IMG/VR virus record: IMGVR_UViG_3300043543_000115
Coordinates: 1-21,677 of that record
Direction: 5' to 3' (one strand)
Length of the DNA stretch: 21,677 nucleotides
Source: a virus
Shown piece after piece: positions 19,384 to 21,677 of the stretch; position 1 is the first letter of the stretch, and the number at the start of each line of letters is the position of its first letter. Below the pieces are notes generated by a model. The model was not told where the DNA came from. It searched no databases and was given only the letters and a program-made list of their open reading frames with translations. Position numbers and translations under genes: made by a program.

Positions 19384-20394
19384 ATGACTGGTCTTGAGGT
19401 TGCGCTGGCTGGGTTCCTGGCCAGCCTGATGATGGCAGCGACCGATGAGCCGCGTCCAGGAGAAGGACGCAACGTTCCGCCCGCTGCGGTCTTTGAAATT
19501 CAGCGGCGCGGCACAATGGTCGAGCATGTGCGCGGGACCGAAGGGGAGACGGACGAGGCATTGCTCGCCTTCGTTGAGGCGGTCGCGCCGCCGGCCGACG
19601 ACAGTCACAAGTGGTTTTTCACGCTCGTGGTTACGCGCGGCTGCCCGTGGTGTGACAAAATGCGGGCCGATTTCGCCTCGCACCCGAAGCTCAAGGCCTG
19701 GGTCAACGTCAAGGACCCCAAGCAATCCTGGGCGCATTGGCAGGTGATTCAGATCGAGGACCAATCGCAGGCCTGGCGGTGGAAAAACGTCAAGCCGACG
19801 CAGTTCCCGACGCTGATCGTCCAGCCGCCGATGAACCGATCGTTCGGCGACCCCGCGACCATCGTTTACATGCACCAAGGCTACATCGACCCGGACAAAC
19901 TGGACGAAGAGCTGCGGGCCGCGATCCGGGCGTACACCAAGAAGGTCGCGCCTCAGTATCAGGCATGGAAGCGAGAGCAGAGCGCCGAGAAGGCTCTCGC
20001 CAAAGGTGGAATCGGCCAGCCTGAGAGCGCGACCGGGCAGACAGAGTCACCGTGGAGGCCACCAGCCACTCCGCCATCGCCACTGCCTGAGCCTCCTGTC
20101 CCTTTCCAGGTTCCGCCGCCGGCAATCTCTCCCCTCAGCCCCAGTGGGCCGGCGGCGGACAACCTGGGCCTGCTGATCGTGGCGCTGCTCGGCAAGGTTC
20201 TGCCGAGCTTCCAGACGGTGCTGCTGCTGCTGCTGGCCCTGAGCAACGTGTGGATGCTGTATCGAGACCTGGCACGCCAAAGCGGCGTCCGCCTGTTGAT
20301 CGACGACCAAGTGGCCCAGCAGATCGTGACCATGATCCGCAAAGCCGCGGGTGGCTCTGGCGGGCAGCAGCCGCCATCGCCTCCTGCTGCCTGA
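19384..20394 (+). CDS. Membrane-anchored thioredoxin-like protein
   Basis: The 336-residue protein begins with a hydrophobic segment (L-E-V-A-L-A-G-F-L-A-S-L-M-M-A-A) acting as signal or anchor. Residues about 75-190 form a thioredoxin-like domain with W-F-F-T-L-V-V-T-R-G-C-P-W-C (CxxC at 87-90) and the cis-proline loop Q-F-P-T-L-I (Pro142). A Pro-rich linker (about 215-255) precedes a strong membrane segment (L-G-L-L-I-V-A-L-L-G and L-L-L-L-A-L-S-N-V-W, 261-290) and a short cytoplasmic-type tail with a Pro-rich end. Thiol-disulfide exchange at the cell envelope is expected from the motif. It follows the exported cysteine-peptidase candidate by 10 bp, with GGGGACGAG as ribosome site. Redox proteins are unusual in a capsid-tail operon. 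Confidence 0.7.
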   Translation: MTGLEVALAGFLASLMMAATDEPRPGEGRNVPPAAVFEIQRRGTMVEHVRGTEGETDEALLAFVEAVAPPADDSHKWFFTLVVTRGCPWCDKMRADFASHPKLKAWVNVKDPKQSWAHWQVIQIEDQSQAWRWKNVKPTQFPTLIVQPPMNRSFGDPATIVYMHQGYIDPDKLDEELRAAIRAYTKKVAPQYQAWKREQSAEKALAKGGIGQPESATGQTESPWRPPATPPSPLPEPPVPFQVPPPAISPLSPSGPAADNLGLLIVALLGKVLPSFQTVLLLLLALSNVWMLYRDLARQSGVRLLIDDQVAQQIVTMIRKAAGGSGGQQPPSPPAA

Positions 20395-20408
20395 GCCTCT
20401 GGCAGTGG

Positions 20409-20510
20409 GTGAGCTGGTGGCTGTGGCTGCCGATGCGGATGGAGGCCCTGGCCTGGGCACTGGTCGCGATCCTGGCGCTGTATGTGCTCGTTCGGCTGGT
20501 GCGTGGATGA
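20409..20510 (+). CDS. Possible small single-helix membrane protein
   Basis: A frame ending at 20510 encodes a strong transmembrane helix (A-L-A-W-A-L-V-A-I-L-A-L-Y-V-L-V) followed by a basic end, preceded by a Trp-rich W-W-L-W-L stretch. GTG 20409 (33 residues) or ATG 20433 (25 residues) could start it; neither has a good ribosome site, but the preceding gene stops 14 bp earlier and could couple translation. A longer reading from 20250 passes through the thioredoxin gene out of frame and is not credible. Holin-like or a spacer with chance hydrophobicity are both possible. Confidence 0.35.
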   Translation: MSWWLWLPMRMEALAWALVAILALYVLVRLVRG

Positions 20511-20522
20511 AAGGGGAAAGGC

Positions 20523-20747
20523 ATGGCATACCTCGACCACTTGCGTGTCGCGCGGGACCGATACGCAGAGGAACTGGCCTTGCGGAGCGCTGATCCTGTC
20601 GAGACGCGCTGGGACGAGCGATTGATCTTGCTCCGAGAAGAGATCGAGCGGATCAACGCGATCCTGAAGGATGCCGACGAATTGGGAGAGCAGCACGTTG
20701 ATGCAGACGTCTGGACGATCCGGCAAGCAATGACTGGCATGACATGA
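20523..20747 (+). CDS. Small coiled-coil protein, possible connector
   Basis: This 74-residue helical protein (L-D-H-L-R-V-A-R-D-R-Y-A-E-E-L-A-L-R, then L-L-R-E-E-I-E-R-I-N-A-I-L-K-D) has an AAGGGGAAAGG site just before ATG 20523. The two helices suggest a hairpin or dimer. It sits where siphophages encode small head-completion proteins such as gpW, and its size fits, but sequence similarity to those families is not evident. It overlaps the next start by 4 bp (ATGA). Confidence 0.65.
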   Translation: MAYLDHLRVARDRYAEELALRSADPVETRWDERLILLREEIERINAILKDADELGEQHVDADVWTIRQAMTGMT

Positions 20748-21181
20748 TCGACCTGACCTTCAGGACGCAAAACAACGCGAGCGCGGCCGCCAAGGAGATG
20801 GAAAAGCGTGCCTGGGAGCTGGTGCTCCTAGCCGCCAACATCGCGCGGACGCAAGCGATCGCTCTGGTCAGCAAGCCAGCGCAGCGCATCCGCAAGCGCC
20901 GCACGCGCAACACCTCCCGCGGCAAGAAAGGGTCGCAGTACACGGTTTTCGTCGGGAGTCGTCCAGGGCAGCCGCCGATGGTCCGGACGAGCCTTGGCCG
21001 CCGCAGCGTGCAGATCGATCCGCGCCGCAACCTGCTGCTGGTGCGCCTCGGCGTCCTAAAGAACGCCGAGTACATGGGCATGCTTGAAGTGGGCACGCGG
21101 CGCGTGGCAGCCCGTCCCTGGCTCCGCGCGGCGCTGGATCGTGTGCGTCCTACCTTAGCGACCTTGCGCCTCAAGGGGTGA
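20744..21181 (+). CDS. HK97 gp10-like neck/tail-completion protein
   Basis: The 145-residue protein opens with a helix rich in Ala/Glu (A-A-K-E-M-E-K-R-A-W-E-L-V), then a basic loop (R-I-R-K-R-R-T-R-N). The C-terminal motif is Y-M-G-M-L-E-V-G-T-R-R-V-A-A-R-P-W-L-R-A-A-L, which is diagnostic of the HK97 gp10 family (x-L-E-x-G-T, then A-R-P-F/W-L-R-x-A). Those proteins sit at the head-tail interface or act in tail completion. An ATGA overlap joins it to the preceding gene; the next gene begins 3 bp after its stop. Confidence 0.8.
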   Translation: MIDLTFRTQNNASAAAKEMEKRAWELVLLAANIARTQAIALVSKPAQRIRKRRTRNTSRGKKGSQYTVFVGSRPGQPPMVRTSLGRRSVQIDPRRNLLLVRLGVLKNAEYMGMLEVGTRRVAARPWLRAALDRVRPTLATLRLKG

Positions 21182-21184
21182 GCA

Positions 21185-21589
21185 ATGACGACATGGATGG
21201 ACGCGCTGCATCAGCTTCTGTCGCAGGTGCTCATCGACCACAGCCTGGCCGACTGGCGCTTGCATCTTGGCAGGACGCCATCGGGAGCGCGCACGCCGTT
21301 GCTGACCATCGCAGAAATAGCGCTCCGAGTCACCAAGCGCAGCGATGTGGCGCGATACGGAACGCTCCACGCATCCATTACGGGCACTGGCCTGGATCGT
21401 CAGCAGGCGGAGCAGACGGCCTGGGAGGTGCTGCTCGACGCGGCGGACCGCACATTTGCGGCCGATCCGGGCGTTGCAGTGGATGGTCGGCTCGAAGAGT
21501 TCACGGTCGCGCGCGACGAAGGCGCGCGTGGCGAGGATTGGTGGAAGACCGAGGCAATGCTCAGTTATGCGGTGAAATGGCCGCGATAG
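21185..21589 (+). CDS. Tail-completion / tail-terminator-like protein
   Basis: The 134-residue protein of mixed alpha/beta character includes L-L-T-I-A-E-I-A-L-R-V-T, G-T-L-H-A-S-I-T-G-T-G-L-D, E-V-L-L-D-A-A-D-R-T-F and the C-terminal strand A-M-L-S-Y-A-V-K-W-P-R. Its size and place between a gp10-like neck protein and the tail-tube gene fit lambda gpU-like or HK97 gp11-like tail terminators. Sequence alone does not prove this. Ribosome site is weak (GGGG just before), and coupling to the upstream gene, 3 bp away, is likely. Confidence 0.6.
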   Translation: MTTWMDALHQLLSQVLIDHSLADWRLHLGRTPSGARTPLLTIAEIALRVTKRSDVARYGTLHASITGTGLDRQQAEQTAWEVLLDAADRTFAADPGVAVDGRLEEFTVARDEGARGEDWWKTEAMLSYAVKWPR

Positions 21590-21598
21590 GAGGAGCGC

Positions 21599-21677
21599 AT
21601 GCGCAGCGGTAAGTCAGGGAAGGTCAAAGTCGGCGATACATACGTCGGAGAGGTGATCCACTGGACGCTCGAAATCT
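21599..21677 (+). CDS. Start of a tail-tube-like protein (cut by window end)
   Basis: Only 26 codons are present. An AGGAGGAG site (21588-21595) precedes ATG 21599. The visible start (G-K-V-K-V-G-D-T-Y-V-G-E-V-I-H-W-T-L-E-I) has the pattern of phage tail-tube proteins, whose first strand reads G-x-V-x-V-G-x-x-x-V-x-E-V-x-x-W-x-L-E. Its place after neck genes supports a major tail-tube protein. The rest lies beyond the window. Confidence 0.6.
   Translation, partial: MRSGKSGKVKVGDTYVGEVIHWTLEI

Noticed and set aside
4200-20862. At least five GCGATCGC palindromes (for example 4200, 7701, 11283, 11871, 20855)
   Set aside because: This is the cyanobacterial HIP1 octamer and is somewhat more frequent than GC content alone predicts, but all are in coding sequence and the count is too small to claim an organised signal. 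A genome-wide count would decide.
1-21677. CRISPR array, rRNA genes, insertion sequences or a defence system
   Set aside because: No regularly spaced repeats, rRNA-like sequence, transposase motifs or recognisable defence domains were seen; the exonuclease and SMC-like ATPase fit phage recombination better than defence.

Overview
The window reads as the left part of a lambda-like siphophage genome or prophage. It is GC-rich, and every convincing gene is on the + strand. The excisionase-type regulators, the prim-pol/DUF3631 remnant and the general style of the proteins suggest a Planctomycetota host. That is an inference from protein style, not a demonstrated assignment.

Layout. (1) 1-1130: debris of a mobile element, namely a small MerR/excisionase-type HTH gene, an internally deleted prim-pol gene and a short FkbM-like fragment. 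(2) 1131-1188: the 3' part of a tRNA-Ser(GGA) with no 5' half, best explained as an attachment (att) core. A 20-bp tandem repeat follows at 1402-1441. (3) 1547-1994: two tandem paralogous HTH/excisionase-like genes. (4) 1995-2530: a gene-free, highly structured stretch with its own sigma-70-type promoter and a terminator-like end, a candidate ncRNA. (5) 2531-3442: a tyrosine recombinase. (6) 3601-9124: the early region. It holds three small unknown genes, a DEDDy 3'-5' exonuclease, an SbcC/Rad50-like ATPase, an O-like replication initiator, a DnaC-like helicase loader and a RusA-type resolvase. (7) 9121-10116: a large unknown. (8) 10195-21677: the late region, with small and large terminase, portal, a head-morphogenesis protein with a zincin-like tail, a prohead protease with a nested scaffold, decoration protein, major capsid protein, an unusual three-gene membrane/export cassette, neck and tail-completion genes, and the start of a tail-tube gene cut by the window edge.

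How it works together. Integrase and the small HTH proteins would act on the tRNA-derived att site. The initiator gene appears to carry its own origin: three clusters of 9-bp DnaA-box-like words (TGTGGACAT/A) with exact 11/11 or 11/12-bp phasing, then a purine-rich AT-rich stretch and an 11-bp perfect hairpin. This recalls ori-lambda inside gene O, with the next gene serving as the helicase loader (the lambda P role). No replicative helicase or polymerase is seen, so host enzymes are presumably recruited. The late genes follow canonical siphophage order and are tightly packed, often with ATGA overlaps and strong Shine-Dalgarno sites.

Most interesting signals: the phased iteron origin in the initiator gene; the promoter-hairpin-terminator unit at 2110-2322; the tRNA-Ser att fragment; the promoter/terminator leader at 15743-15848; and the cassette at 18792-20510 encoding a secreted cysteine-peptidase-like protein, a membrane thioredoxin-like protein and a possible small membrane protein. 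No CI-like repressor, obvious endolysin or CRISPR array was seen.
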